Source: Bradyrhizobium archetypum
GTDB taxonomy: Bacteria > Pseudomonadota > Alphaproteobacteria > Rhizobiales > Xanthobacteraceae
NCBI RefSeq assembly: GCF_013114835.1
Contig: NZ_JAAVLW010000004.1
Location: 680,525 to 744,524, forward strand
Direction: 5' to 3'
Length of the DNA: 64,000 bases
The translations under genes and the position numbers were made by a program. This document shows, piece after piece, positions 7,344 to 16,554 of the stretch. Position 1 is the stretch's first letter. The number at the start of each line of letters is the position of its first letter. The notes under the pieces are model-generated. The model had not been told where the DNA came from, did no database searches, and saw only the letters and a list, made by a program, of their open reading frames with translations.

Positions 7344-8447
7344 CTATTCGGCGGCTTTGCTGCTGATTGCACCGGCATTGACACGGGGCATGACTTTCTC
7401 GGCCATTAGAATCATCGATTGGCGTCCCAGTTCCCGGTCTTTCCAGTCCTTGCCCGCATAGAGCAGTGTGCCGAACGGGCCGGTCTCTTCCTGAAAAGCC
7501 AACAGTTGATCCGCCACGCTCTCCGGCGTGCCATGAATGATCAGCTTGTCGCAGATCGACTCAAGCGTTACCTCGTCGTCGGGCTGATCGCGACGCGTTT
7601 TGAACAGCTCGATGCGCCCGCCGCGCTTCAGTTTGGTGAACAACGAGCGATAGTAATAGACGTAGGGTCCGTTTGGATCGGTGGCATAGGCCCTTGCGAC
7701 CGCTGCGTCCTTTGCGACGAATACACTCTTGGCTACGCGCCAGTTCGCCGGATCGGCAGGACGTCCGGCGCGTTTGCAGCCTTCGACATATTTGGGCCAA
7801 TGGCTTTTCACCCACGCCGGCATCAGGAAATTTGCCGAGATCGGATCCCAACCACGCGCCGCAGCTTCCGTCACGCCTTTCGAGAAAGGCGCCACAGCCG
7901 TTACCACGATCGGCGGGTGTGGTTGTTGCAGCGGACGCTGGATGAAGCCTTGGCCAATTTCCTCAATCAGGGTTTTCTGGACCGATATGTTCCAGTAATT
8001 GCCTCGCAGGTCGTAAGGGGGCTCGCTGGCCCAGATCCGAAGCACCTGGTTGATCGCTTCCAGGAACATGGCGTTCCTGTCTGCCTCGAGGTTGCCGAAC
8101 ACTTCCGCGTCCGACAGCAGGCCACCCGGGCTGATGCCGAAGATCAGTCGTCCGTCGAGCATATGATCGAGCATCGCGATCGAAGCTGCGATCGCGGCCG
8201 GATGCGCGTTCGGCATGTTGACAGTGCCAGTGCCAAGCTTGATCTGCCTGGTTGCCGCAGCAATCCATGCGATGAAACCGATGCAGGAAGTAATGTTCTC
8301 AGCTTTGTCGGTAGTGTGCTCGCCGACATAGCCCTCGGTGAACCCGAGCTCATCAGCCAGCAGGAAAGCCTCGCGATCCTCCTTAAGCGAAAGCCGCCAA
8401 TCCTTGTCGACAGGATGGATCGGCATCGTAAAGAACCCAAGGTGCAT
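7344..8447 (-). CDS. LLM-class flavin-dependent monooxygenase (limonene monooxygenase-like)
   Basis: 367 residues from ATG 8447 (MHLGFFTMPIHP); an in-frame start further upstream would add 24 unlikely residues. Luciferase-like TIM barrel with GEHTTDKAENITS, IKLGTGTVNMPNAHP and LDGRLIFGISPGGL. The overall pattern, including RGWDPISANFLMPAWVKSHW, matches the group annotated as limonene 1,2-monooxygenase-like. These enzymes use FMNH2 and O2 to hydroxylate or cleave small molecules. It is divergent from the CoxM-type gene at 8626; an AT-rich CGAT...ATCG inverted repeat lies between them at about 8529-8540. Confidence 0.85.
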   Translation of the reverse strand: MHLGFFTMPIHPVDKDWRLSLKEDREAFLLADELGFTEGYVGEHTTDKAENITSCIGFIAWIAAATRQIKLGTGTVNMPNAHPAAIAASIAMLDHMLDGRLIFGISPGGLLSDAEVFGNLEADRNAMFLEAINQVLRIWASEPPYDLRGNYWNISVQKTLIEEIGQGFIQRPLQQPHPPIVVTAVAPFSKGVTEAAARGWDPISANFLMPAWVKSHWPKYVEGCKRAGRPADPANWRVAKSVFVAKDAAVARAYATDPNGPYVYYYRSLFTKLKRGGRIELFKTRRDQPDDEVTLESICDKLIIHGTPESVADQLLAFQEETGPFGTLLYAGKDWKDRELGRQSMILMAEKVMPRVNAGAISSKAAE

Positions 8448-8625
8448 GGTGCGCGCTCTTCCCGAATGGCAGATGTTTTGGTTGGTGCAGAACGTGCGTC
8501 GTTCATCGCGCGAAAACAAGCCTAAAGTCGATAATAATCGTCCGATACAAACTTGACCTTTGGCAGCCTCGGCCGTCTAATCGCACGAAAATGCCGACTA
8601 TTTGGCCGGGGAGGTCACACCAAAA

Positions 8626-9507
8626 ATGAAAGCCTCGGCTTTCGCTTACGCCCGCGCAACCAGCGTCGCAAATGCGCTGGAATTGTTGAGCGTGCACGGC
8701 GAAAGGGCCAAGGTATTGTCTGGCGGCCAGAGCCTGCTGCCGGCAATGAATCTGCGCCTGATCGCACCCGAGCTCATTGTCGATATCGGGCAGTTGGCGG
8801 AGCTGCGTGGCATTGTGGTGAAGGGAGGCGTCCTCACCATCGGTGCGCTGACACGTCATGCCGATCTCTTGAAATCTCCGGAAATAGCGACCCATTTGCC
8901 TCTATTGAAGGATGCGGTCGCCCACATCGCCCATCCAGCGATCCGCAATCGCGGCACCATTGGCGGGAGCCTCGCACAGGCAGACCCGGCTTCGGAGCTG
9001 CCGGCCTGCATGCTTACGCTTGGCGCCACGATCATCGCTCGGGGGGTAGGCGGCGAACGGCGAATTGCGGCAAGCGAGTTCTTCGCCGGGATCTACGAAA
9101 CGGCGCTTACGCCGCAGGAACTGTTGGTTGCCGTCGAGTTGCCGGTGCCTCCAAAAAACTCGACGTATTTCTTTCATGAATTCACGCGTCGGCATGGCGA
9201 CTACGCGATCGTCGGCCTTGCGGCGCTGGCTGCCGTCGAGGACGGTCGGTTTGACGATCTCTGTCTTGGCTACTTTGCCGTCAGGGATCGTCCGTTGCTG
9301 GCCAAGTCTGCCGGAAAGCTGGTTGATGTCGCCGTCACCTCGGCGGTGTTGTCTGAGGCATGTTCCGCGTTGGCTGAGGAACTTGATCCATTGGAGGATC
9401 AACAGGCAACGCCTGCAATGCGCCGGCATCTCGCGAAGGTCCTGTTGACGCGTTGCGTAGCCTCGCTGCTTGCCCGCCGGGATCTGTGCGCGGGAGGACC
9501 TGCGTGA
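8626..9507 (+). CDS. FAD subunit of a molybdenum hydroxylase (CoxM-like)
   Basis: 293 residues from ATG 8626, behind GGGGAGG. The FAD-binding PCMH-type domain shows as VLSGGQSLLPAMNLRLIAP and the second FAD loop IRNRGTIGGSLAQADPASE; a CO-dehydrogenase flavoprotein C-terminal domain follows (TRRHGDYAIVG). It passes electrons from the 2Fe-2S subunit to the final acceptor. Its stop overlaps the next start (GTGA), so M-S-L order and coupling are as in CO dehydrogenase-like operons. Confidence 0.92.
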   Translation: MKASAFAYARATSVANALELLSVHGERAKVLSGGQSLLPAMNLRLIAPELIVDIGQLAELRGIVVKGGVLTIGALTRHADLLKSPEIATHLPLLKDAVAHIAHPAIRNRGTIGGSLAQADPASELPACMLTLGATIIARGVGGERRIAASEFFAGIYETALTPQELLVAVELPVPPKNSTYFFHEFTRRHGDYAIVGLAALAAVEDGRFDDLCLGYFAVRDRPLLAKSAGKLVDVAVTSAVLSEACSALAEELDPLEDQQATPAMRRHLAKVLLTRCVASLLARRDLCAGGPA

Positions 9508-9989
9508 CGGCTACGATCGAGATTTCGTTGAGCGTCAATGGCGAGCGCGTCGAAGCAAATGTATTGCCGCGCCTGAACTTGGCGGATTTTCTTCGCGAGC
9601 ATCTCAAGCTCACCGGCACGCATGTCGGTTGTGAACACGGCGTGTGCGGCGCATGCACGGTCCGAGTGAACGGCGATATTGTTCGTTCGTGTTTGATGCT
9701 CGCGGTGCAAGCGCACGACGCAACGATTGAGACAATCGAGGGGTTGTCGGACAGCGGTGAGATAACCGATTTGCAGGCAGCGTTCCGGGAGCGTAACGCA
9801 CTGCAGTGCGGCTTCTGTACGCCGGGAATGCTGATGACAGCGCAGGACCTGCTGAAGCAATCGCCGTCACCGGATCGAGAGCAGATACGCGATCATCTTT
9901 CCGGCAACTATTGCCGATGTACCGGTTACCAGGCGATCGTCGACGCCGTCGAAACCACTGCACGGGCGCGCACCGGACAATCGCCATGA
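9504..9989 (+). CDS. 2Fe-2S subunit of a molybdenum hydroxylase (CoxS-like)
   Basis: 161 residues from GTG 9504. The N-terminal plant-type ferredoxin cluster motif is GCEHGVCGACTVRVNG plus a later RSC; the C-terminal helical cluster motif is QCGFCTPGM ... NYCRCTGYQ. Both [2Fe-2S] sites look intact. Length matches the CoxS/CutS family. It overlaps the genes on either side (GTGA before, ATGA after), which gives fixed stoichiometry by coupled translation. Confidence 0.94.
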   Translation: MTATIEISLSVNGERVEANVLPRLNLADFLREHLKLTGTHVGCEHGVCGACTVRVNGDIVRSCLMLAVQAHDATIETIEGLSDSGEITDLQAAFRERNALQCGFCTPGMLMTAQDLLKQSPSPDREQIRDHLSGNYCRCTGYQAIVDAVETTARARTGQSP

Positions 9990-12379
9990 CATCGACACAG
10001 GCAAGTCCTGACACGCTTTCTGCGCTGGACCGTCCGAATTCCTATATCGGCAAGAGCGTGCCGCGGCCGAACCTTGATCGGCTGCTCCAGGGGCGCGGCT
10101 TGTACGTCAGCGACATCGAGCTGCCGCGAATAGCGCATGTCGTATTCGTGCGTTCGCCGCACGCGCATGCGAAGATCAAGGGAATCGACGCCTCGGCGGC
10201 CAAACGGATGCCGGGAGTGATCGGCGTCGTTTCGGGTGAGGAACTCGCGACCGTCATCACGCCATGGGTTGGTGTACTATCGCATTTGAAGGGCCTCAAA
10301 TCTGCCCCGCAAAGCGCTATCGCGATCGATCGCGTATGCTGGCAGGGCGAAGCCGTTGCGGCGGTGGTGGCGAGCAGTCGCGCCCAGGCCGAGGATGCGG
10401 CGGAGCTTGTCTCGGTCGAATATGAGGAACTCGATGCTGTAACGGATATGCGCTCTGCGCTCGATCCTGCAATATCCGTGATACATGCCTCACTGGGCGA
10501 CAATCTGGCTTTCGAGCGCAATCATGAGGCGGGCGCCGTCGATCAGGCCTTTGCCGAATCCGACGAGGTGGTAGAGGCAGAGTTCGTGTTCGGACGGCAC
10601 ACTGGCGTGACGCTTGAGCCGCGCGCGGTGGTGGCAGATTGGAACGCGGCAGAGGCCAGGCTAACCATCTATCAAGGCACACAGGCACCGCACATGGTGC
10701 AGAATATCGCGGCGCTCCATCTTGGCTTGAAGGAATCGCAGGTTCGCGTCGTCTGCAAGGACGTTGGCGGCTCCTTTGGCATCAAAGTCCATATCTACGC
10801 CGACGAGATGGCGACCTACGCGCTGTCCAAGCTCTTGCGGCGTCCAGTCAAATTTGTTGCGGACCGCGTTGAGAGCTTCAATACCGACATTCATGCCCGC
10901 GACCATCGCTGCAAGGGAAAGATCGGCGTCAAACGCGACGGCATCATCACGGCATTTGAGATCGACGATCTGACCGGGATCGGGCCTTATTCGATGTATC
11001 CCCGCACCAGCGCGATCGAGGCCAATCAGGTCGTCAATCTCGTCGGCGGCCCCTATGTGACGAAGAATTACCGGGCCCGTGCACGTGTCGTATTCCAGAA
11101 CAAGAATGTGATGTGCCAGTATCGCGCTGTCGGCCATCCGATCGCCTGTTCCGTGACGGAAGGCCTGGTGGACCTGGCGGCCATGAAGATCGGCGTTGAT
11201 CCGGTCGAAATCCGTCGTCGCAATCTGATCGCTGATGACGCTTATCCCTGTGCCTCGCCGTCAGGTCTGCGTTTCGAGCAACTGTCGCATCATGCGGCGC
11301 TCACCAAGCTCGTCGCGATGATGGAATACGACGCGCTGCGCGCGGAACAGGCGTCCTTGCGGGCAAAGAATATCCATCGGGGTATCGGCATCGCGAGCTT
11401 CATCGAGGTCACCAATCCCAGCGCGGCGTTCTATGGCGTCGGCGGCGCGAAAATATCCTCACAGGATGGCGTCGCGGTACGTCTCGATGCCCAGGGCTCG
11501 GTGATTTGCCAAACGAGCATTACTGAGCAGGGACAGGGGTCTGAATCGCTCACCGCACAGATCGTTGGAAGCGTGCTTGGCGTCTCCATGGACCGTGTCC
11601 GTGTGATCCTGGGCGACACCGACAATACGCCATATGGCGGAGGCACCTGGGCCTCGCGCGGTGCCGGCATCGGCGGCGAGGCCGCGCTGCAGGCCACCAA
11701 GGTACTTCGCAAGAACATACTCGATGTCGCCGCTGCCATCCTCCAATCGATTCCGGGAGAACTCGACATCGTAAACAACGCGGTGGTGAATGTCGCCGAC
11801 GGCGCGCCGCGGGTCGAGTTGAGCGAACTCGCTCGCATTGTCTATTTTCGCCCCGATACGCTGCCGCCGGGCATCCAGCCCGAGCTAATGGCAACACGGC
11901 ACTTTGTCCCGCGCGAATATCCCTTCGCCTTCACCAATGGCGTTCAGGCCTCCTGGCTGGAGGTCGATACCGATACTGGCTTTGTGAAGCTGCTGAAGCA
12001 TTGGGTGGTCGAGGATTGCGGTACCATCATCAACCCGCAACTGGTCGACGAGCAAATCAGGGGTGGCGTGGTCCAGGGCCTTGGTGCTGCCCTGTTTGAA
12101 AAGTGCGTGTACGACGAGCGCGGTCAGCTCACCAACGCCAACATGGCCGACTATCTGGTTCCGATGGCCGGTGAAATGCCCGATATCGATGTCGGACATG
12201 TGATCTCGCCGACCATGGAATCTGAACTGGGCGCGAAGGGCGCGGGCGAAGCCGGAACGGCAGGTGCGGCAGCAGCGGTAACCAACGCGGTCAATGATGC
12301 GCTCAGGCCGTTTGGAACAATTGTCACCGAGATTCCGCTGACGCCTCAGGTTATCCTAACCGCGTTGGGGCGAATCTAG
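9986..12379 (+). CDS. Molybdopterin-binding large subunit (xanthine dehydrogenase family, CoxL-like)
   Basis: 797 residues from ATG 9986. Domains: the small a/b hammerhead (RGLYVSDIELPRIAHVVFVR), then the Moco-binding domains with GGSFGIK, the active-site loop QYRAVGHP and the GAGEAGT motif carrying the catalytic Glu. The active-site loop is neither AYRCSFR (form I CO dehydrogenase) nor AYRGAGR (form II), so this is a hydroxylase for some other substrate, probably an aromatic or heterocyclic compound or aldehyde. Its neighbours, the two-component and LLM flavin monooxygenases, suggest one degradation route. No maturation gene (XdhC, CoxD, MobA-like) is adjacent. Confidence 0.9.
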   Translation: MTSTQASPDTLSALDRPNSYIGKSVPRPNLDRLLQGRGLYVSDIELPRIAHVVFVRSPHAHAKIKGIDASAAKRMPGVIGVVSGEELATVITPWVGVLSHLKGLKSAPQSAIAIDRVCWQGEAVAAVVASSRAQAEDAAELVSVEYEELDAVTDMRSALDPAISVIHASLGDNLAFERNHEAGAVDQAFAESDEVVEAEFVFGRHTGVTLEPRAVVADWNAAEARLTIYQGTQAPHMVQNIAALHLGLKESQVRVVCKDVGGSFGIKVHIYADEMATYALSKLLRRPVKFVADRVESFNTDIHARDHRCKGKIGVKRDGIITAFEIDDLTGIGPYSMYPRTSAIEANQVVNLVGGPYVTKNYRARARVVFQNKNVMCQYRAVGHPIACSVTEGLVDLAAMKIGVDPVEIRRRNLIADDAYPCASPSGLRFEQLSHHAALTKLVAMMEYDALRAEQASLRAKNIHRGIGIASFIEVTNPSAAFYGVGGAKISSQDGVAVRLDAQGSVICQTSITEQGQGSESLTAQIVGSVLGVSMDRVRVILGDTDNTPYGGGTWASRGAGIGGEAALQATKVLRKNILDVAAAILQSIPGELDIVNNAVVNVADGAPRVELSELARIVYFRPDTLPPGIQPELMATRHFVPREYPFAFTNGVQASWLEVDTDTGFVKLLKHWVVEDCGTIINPQLVDEQIRGGVVQGLGAALFEKCVYDERGQLTNANMADYLVPMAGEMPDIDVGHVISPTMESELGAKGAGEAGTAGAAAAVTNAVNDALRPFGTIVTEIPLTPQVILTALGRI

Positions 12380-12486
12380 TGTAACGGCTATAGGATCGAT
12401 CAAGAAGAACAGGCCTTCCCTGCATCCAGCCCGCACAATGCAAATCGAAACTGAGGTTCGAAGGACGTTGGTTGTCGCCGTCTGCA

Positions 12487-13217
12487 CTATTCGGCCGCTG
12501 CGTCCGCGATTGTATCCGCCTCTCGATTGCTGACGACCACCTCGATCGCATCGTCGATGCGCTCTCGGGCATATCGCAGTGCAGTCGGCAGGTCGGTCAA
12601 CGCAAATGTGTGGGTATAGATTTTCGTGGCATCGAAGCGCTTCTCTGCCATCAGTGCCATGGCGCGGCGGGTGGCGCTGCGGCCTTCGCCTCGAATGCCG
12701 TAGGCGTAGACATTGTTCTTCACGAGGTGCGCGAGATCGATGGTGACAGGATCGTGCGGAAACGCGGCGAGAGAGACTTTTCCGCCGCGATTAGCCATGT
12801 GAATGGCCTGATTGATCGTCGCCTCGCTGCCGGCGCACTCGACCGCGTAGTCCGCTCCGACGCCGCCGGTGAGTTGCTTGACGACTTCGACCGCGTCCTC
12901 GTGATTGATATTGAGTCGTCTACTGTGACTGCCGGTCAGGATAACCGGGCTGGCGCGGTTGCAATCTGTGCCAGCGAGCAATCATTCATTCAGGATCGCC
13001 GGCCACTATTGAGGGTGGTCTGCCCTTCAACAGGAATTTCACACCGGGCCACGAGTATATGGGCACGGTCGCCGCGCTCGGGCCCAACGTCGCCGAATTC
13101 AAGAGGGTACTGGTTCTCTTGCAGCAGGAGCTGATCGGGATCGCCGAGCACCCAGGCCCTCATCCGGTCCGGAATGGGAAACTCAGGCAACGTCTTCACG
13201 CCTGAAGGTCGATACAT
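12487..13217 (-). pseudogene. Zinc-type alcohol dehydrogenase, broken by deletion and internal inversion
   Basis: The minus strand from ATG 13217 (good GAGGAG site) encodes the N-terminus with MRAWVLGDPDQLLLQENQ, and from about 12980 to 12487 the C-terminus with GVGADYAVECAGSEATINQA and RGGKVSLAAFPHDPVTIDL. Between them, ~13004-13107 codes on the opposite strand for PFNRNFTPGHEYMGTV and AALGPNVAEFKR, the GHE zinc-ligand segment of the same family. So an internal piece is inverted and about 110-130 residues, including much of the Rossmann fold, are missing. Not functional. Confidence 0.85.
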
Positions 13218-13542
13218 GAGCATCTCCTCTCGGTCGGACGCTAGCGGAAATCGCCGGCCGCGCAATTGCCGGATACCGATAGCGCCGTCGAGGCCGTTTT
13301 GCTGCAGGCGAAATCCTTTGTCGGCTTTCCACCTACAAAGCTGGTTTACCAGTTTAGGCGCATGGCATCGTCACTCAGAACCGATAGGCACCTTCAAAGG
13401 CGCACATCCCGACAGGCCAGGTGATTCGCTGTCGGCCCCTTCACCACCCTGGGACCGATTGCAAAGTAGAGGCTTCGGAGGCAAGCTTCCTTCAAGAAAT
13501 GGCGGCTCCCATAAGTCTGCCGCCGATAGTTGGGGAGCACGC

Positions 13543-14511
13543 ATGGGCATCATCCATTTACTGATTCCAGCGCTTGCGCTGCTCTCAAGCCATCAGGCCC
13601 TCGCCCAGGCGGGCTATCCAGACCGGCCCATCAAGATGATTGTGCCACTGGCCGCGGCAAGTGCCGTCGATGTCGCCGCGCGTATCGTCACCCAGAAGAT
13701 GGCCGACAATATGGGTCAGCAAATCGTGATCCTTAATCAGCCGGGTGCGTCTGGGCTGATCGGGGCTGAGGCGGTTGCCCGTGCCGAACCGGACGGCTAC
13801 ACGATCGGCGGGTTCAACGACAGCATCATGACGATGGTGCCAAACCTTCAGTCAAAAATCCGCTGGGACATCCTCAAAGATTTCGAGCCGGTGTCGTTGG
13901 TTGCAACGGTGGAGTGGGGACTGGTTGCCAGCAATCGGGCCAGCTTCAGAAGCGCTGCGGATCTCATTGCGGCCGCGAAGGCGGCGCCCGGCAAGATCGA
14001 CTATGGCTCAGGCGGGCCGGGAAGTCCGCAGCATCTGGCGATGGCGATGTTCGCGTCGGCCGCTGGCATATCGCTGACGCACGTGCCCTATAAGGGGGCA
14101 ACTCAAGCCGCAACCGACATTGCGGCGGGCCAGATCCCCGTCGGTTTCCAGGGATTGGGCACGGTCGCAACGCTTGTGCGCGGCGGCCAGCTCAAGCTGA
14201 TCGGGGTAACCACTGAGAAAAGGTTGCCGCAATTCGCTGACGTGCCGACCGTATCGGAATCCGGTCTGCCTGGCTTCTTCTTCAATTCATGGTTCGCGAT
14301 TCTCGCACCCGCCGGCACCCCAAAGGAAATTCTGGCCCGTCTGAATAGCGAGGTGCAGAAGGCGGTTGGCGATCCCGATGTTCGCCGCAAACTTGAAGAG
14401 CTGGGCTTCGCGGTGCGCGGCAGTTCGGCGGAGGAGCTGCGCGCGATGACGCGCGATCAACTCGCGAAATATGAGCGGGTGATCAGGGAAATGGAAATCG
14501 CCAAGGAATAG
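13543..14511 (+). CDS. Bug/TctC-family tripartite tricarboxylate solute-binding protein
   Basis: 322 residues from ATG 13543 behind GGGGAG. A signal peptide (LLIPALALLSSHQALAQA) leads to GYPDRPIKMIVPLAAASAVDVAAR, the family's start. Typical Bug landmarks include the PGASGLIGAEAVARAEPDGY loop, IDYGSGGPGSPQHLAM and VPYKGATQAATDIAAGQI. It binds a periplasmic ligand, usually a carboxylate. No TctA/TctB is beside it, so it either shares distant permeases or acts in sensing. In-frame codons upstream of 13543 give no family sequence. Confidence 0.88.
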   Translation: MGIIHLLIPALALLSSHQALAQAGYPDRPIKMIVPLAAASAVDVAARIVTQKMADNMGQQIVILNQPGASGLIGAEAVARAEPDGYTIGGFNDSIMTMVPNLQSKIRWDILKDFEPVSLVATVEWGLVASNRASFRSAADLIAAAKAAPGKIDYGSGGPGSPQHLAMAMFASAAGISLTHVPYKGATQAATDIAAGQIPVGFQGLGTVATLVRGGQLKLIGVTTEKRLPQFADVPTVSESGLPGFFFNSWFAILAPAGTPKEILARLNSEVQKAVGDPDVRRKLEELGFAVRGSSAEELRAMTRDQLAKYERVIREMEIAKE

Positions 14512-15052
14512 CTCGGCGACGGATGACACAACAGGGCGCCACCGACCTGCTTAGATCGATTGGCTTGACCTGCGTTGGTGCAGGCCGAGAGGTACGGATG
14601 CCGTGCGACCATGGAGCTTACTTGTCGGTGCCGGCTATTTTCGCGGCGATCGGCTTCGGAGGCGTGTTTCGGGAAAGTTGATTGTAGGCATTTTTGATGT
14701 CGAAGAAGTTGCTTTTGCTGCATCTGGCTATTTCTACGCGACGGGCCTGGTTTATGGGTTCATGGCCGCTTCTGTGATATTGTTTTCCGCTTATCAGGGG
14801 CGGAGCACGGGCGACAGCTTGTCAGCCTGCTGAGGGTCGCTATCATATTGGCCGGCGGCTGGATGCTGCAGCAGCACGCGCCTGGCTTTACTGCCTTATC
14901 GCAGGTTCCACGGCTATTGGATCCTTGACGCTGGGCGTTGTTTTCGCTTTCCAGCCGCCAAATCGCCGCGGTGGGGCGCTTTCCGGTTGAAAAGCCGGCC
15001 CGCGTTGACTACGGAAGGGCTGCGAGCCCCTGTTCCCTGGAGTTTGACTGTC
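14512..15052. other. Long intergenic region without a supported gene
   Basis: A hydrophobic stretch (YLSVPAIFAAIGFGGVFRES, about 14620-14680, plus) and another open stretch to 14833 are seen, but neither has a ribosome site or recognisable family. It may hold decayed coding sequence. The region also contains the promoter of the Crp/Fnr gene. Confidence 0.4.
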
Positions 15053-15787
15053 GTGCCTCAACAAAGGACCGGTGAAGCTCACGGATTTTCGAACGGCAAG
15101 CTGTCGGTGCTGCGCAAGCATCCGTTTTTTGCCGACCTCGAGCCTGCGGCGTTCGAGCAGCTCTGCCGCTACGCCAAACATTCCACGTTGAAGCGGGGTG
15201 CCACGCTATTCTCCAAGGGGGATCCCGGCAACAGCCTGTATGCGGTCATTTCGGGTACGGTGAAGATGAGTATTTCCTCACCCGACGGTCGCAGCGCGAT
15301 CCTGAATATCATCGAGCCTGGAGAAATCTTCGGCGAAATCGCACTGCTTGACGGCGGGGCCCGTTCGGCCGACGCCATTGCAAACTCAAATTGTGAGCTG
15401 TTTGTCATCGATCGGCGCGAATTCATTCCTTTCGTTAAGGAACAGCCGGCGCTGGCGATGAAGTTCATCGAATTGCTTTGCGAGCGATTGCGGTGGACCA
15501 GCGATCAGGTCGAGCAGATTATCCTGCAGAACCTGCCCGGACGGCTGGCCAGCGCGTTGCTTCGCCTGTCTGAAAAACACAAACCTGCACAGCAGGGTCG
15601 AACCATCGCAATCACCCAGCAGGAGATCAGCGAGATGGTCGGCATGACCCGGGAGAGCATCAACAAGCAGTTGCGTGCTTGGGCAACCCGCGATTTGGTG
15701 CGCCTCGAGCATGGCGCCATCGTTGTGCTGAATGCAGAGGCGCTTCGTGATCTGGCCGAAGCCGGATCCGGAAGCGAAGGCGAATAG
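15053..15787 (+). CDS. Crp/Fnr family transcriptional regulator
   Basis: 244 residues from GTG 15053. The cyclic-nucleotide-binding barrel spans about residues 20-140 (KHPFFADLEPAAFEQL, GDPGNSLYAVISGTVKMSIS, IIEPGEIFGEIALLDGGARSADA) and the helix-turn-helix domain is at ~165-230 with ITQQEISEMVGMTRESINKQ, the recognition helix of the family. The FGEIALLDGGARSA region resembles the cAMP phosphate-binding cassette, where Crp has FGELGL...RSA, so a nucleotide ligand is possible. No FNR-type Cys cluster is present. It converges on the cyclase-family gene. Targets unknown. Confidence 0.9.
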   Translation: MPQQRTGEAHGFSNGKLSVLRKHPFFADLEPAAFEQLCRYAKHSTLKRGATLFSKGDPGNSLYAVISGTVKMSISSPDGRSAILNIIEPGEIFGEIALLDGGARSADAIANSNCELFVIDRREFIPFVKEQPALAMKFIELLCERLRWTSDQVEQIILQNLPGRLASALLRLSEKHKPAQQGRTIAITQQEISEMVGMTRESINKQLRAWATRDLVRLEHGAIVVLNAEALRDLAEAGSGSEGE

Positions 15788-15834
15788 GCTCGGATCGACC
15801 GCGGCAGGATCGGCCGTTCTCACGAGCCGATTTC

Positions 15835-16521
15835 TCACATGTCAAACACCGCAACTGCGCGGATCGGCGAGGCAGTCCCGCCGCGCCACTTCATCGGCAG
15901 GCCAATGAAGGTGAACTGGCCCCGGCCAAGCAAGGCTTCGAGATTGCACAGGCTTTCGATGTGAGTGATATCCAGGTCGAGGCAGGCCTTGTGGACGAGT
16001 GCATTCACCTTGCCCTCGGGGCCCGGCCGCATCGAGTCGATACCGAAATGCACGATGCCTTGCTGCGCCAGCCATTCTGTAGCGGAGACGTTCACGCCCG
16101 GATTGTCGCTCGCATATTCCATGCGGGGGAATGTACGTTCGTGGTGACCGGTGCAGAGCAGAACGGTGCCGCTCTTCGGCACCGGAACGCCAGCCTTCAT
16201 CACGGCTGCTTCGAGATCGGCAGGTGTAATCTCGGCACGCGGGGCGATGTGGCGCAGGTCGATGCAGATACCCGGCACGATGCATTTTTCCAGCGGATAC
16301 TGGTCGATCGATATGCCGCTCTTGCCGAAATGCCTGGGTGCGTCGATATGGGTGCCGGCGTGATCCACCATGGAGATGAACATCGACGCCAACCCGTGCA
16401 CATCGCCCGATTCGGCGAAGGATTCTTCGTGGGTCTTCCAGACGCCGTGCATGACGGGCGGATGGCCGGGATAGCTCGGCGTGCGATGATAGAGCTCCCG
16501 GCTGAGGTCGACGATCTTCAC
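15835..16521 (-). CDS. Cyclase family protein (kynurenine formamidase-like hydrolase)
   Basis: 228 residues with the HxGTHxDxPxH metal-binding signature, here DHAGTHIDAPRHF at about residues 53-65, and GIDSMRPGPEG later. The fold is the KynB/isatin hydrolase type, metal-dependent hydrolases of amide or lactone rings. The next genes upstream on the same strand encode a TRAP transporter (33-base gap), which suggests the hydrolase acts on the imported compound. Substrate unknown; KynB itself is unlikely without kynurenine genes. Confidence 0.85.
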   Translation of the reverse strand: MKIVDLSRELYHRTPSYPGHPPVMHGVWKTHEESFAESGDVHGLASMFISMVDHAGTHIDAPRHFGKSGISIDQYPLEKCIVPGICIDLRHIAPRAEITPADLEAAVMKAGVPVPKSGTVLLCTGHHERTFPRMEYASDNPGVNVSATEWLAQQGIVHFGIDSMRPGPEGKVNALVHKACLDLDITHIESLCNLEALLGRGQFTFIGLPMKWRGGTASPIRAVAVFDM

Positions 16522-16554
16522 GCGAAGTCTCCGCGACGCGAACTGCGTCTGTTT

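Noticed and set aside
13174..13542. N-terminal extension of the Bug protein at 13543
   Set aside because: The signal peptide and GGGGAG site place the start at 13543; the extension overlaps the pseudogene and has no family match.
14603..14833. Possible small membrane protein
   Set aside because: Hydrophobic, but with no ribosome site, no family and an unlikely start; listed only within the gap entry.
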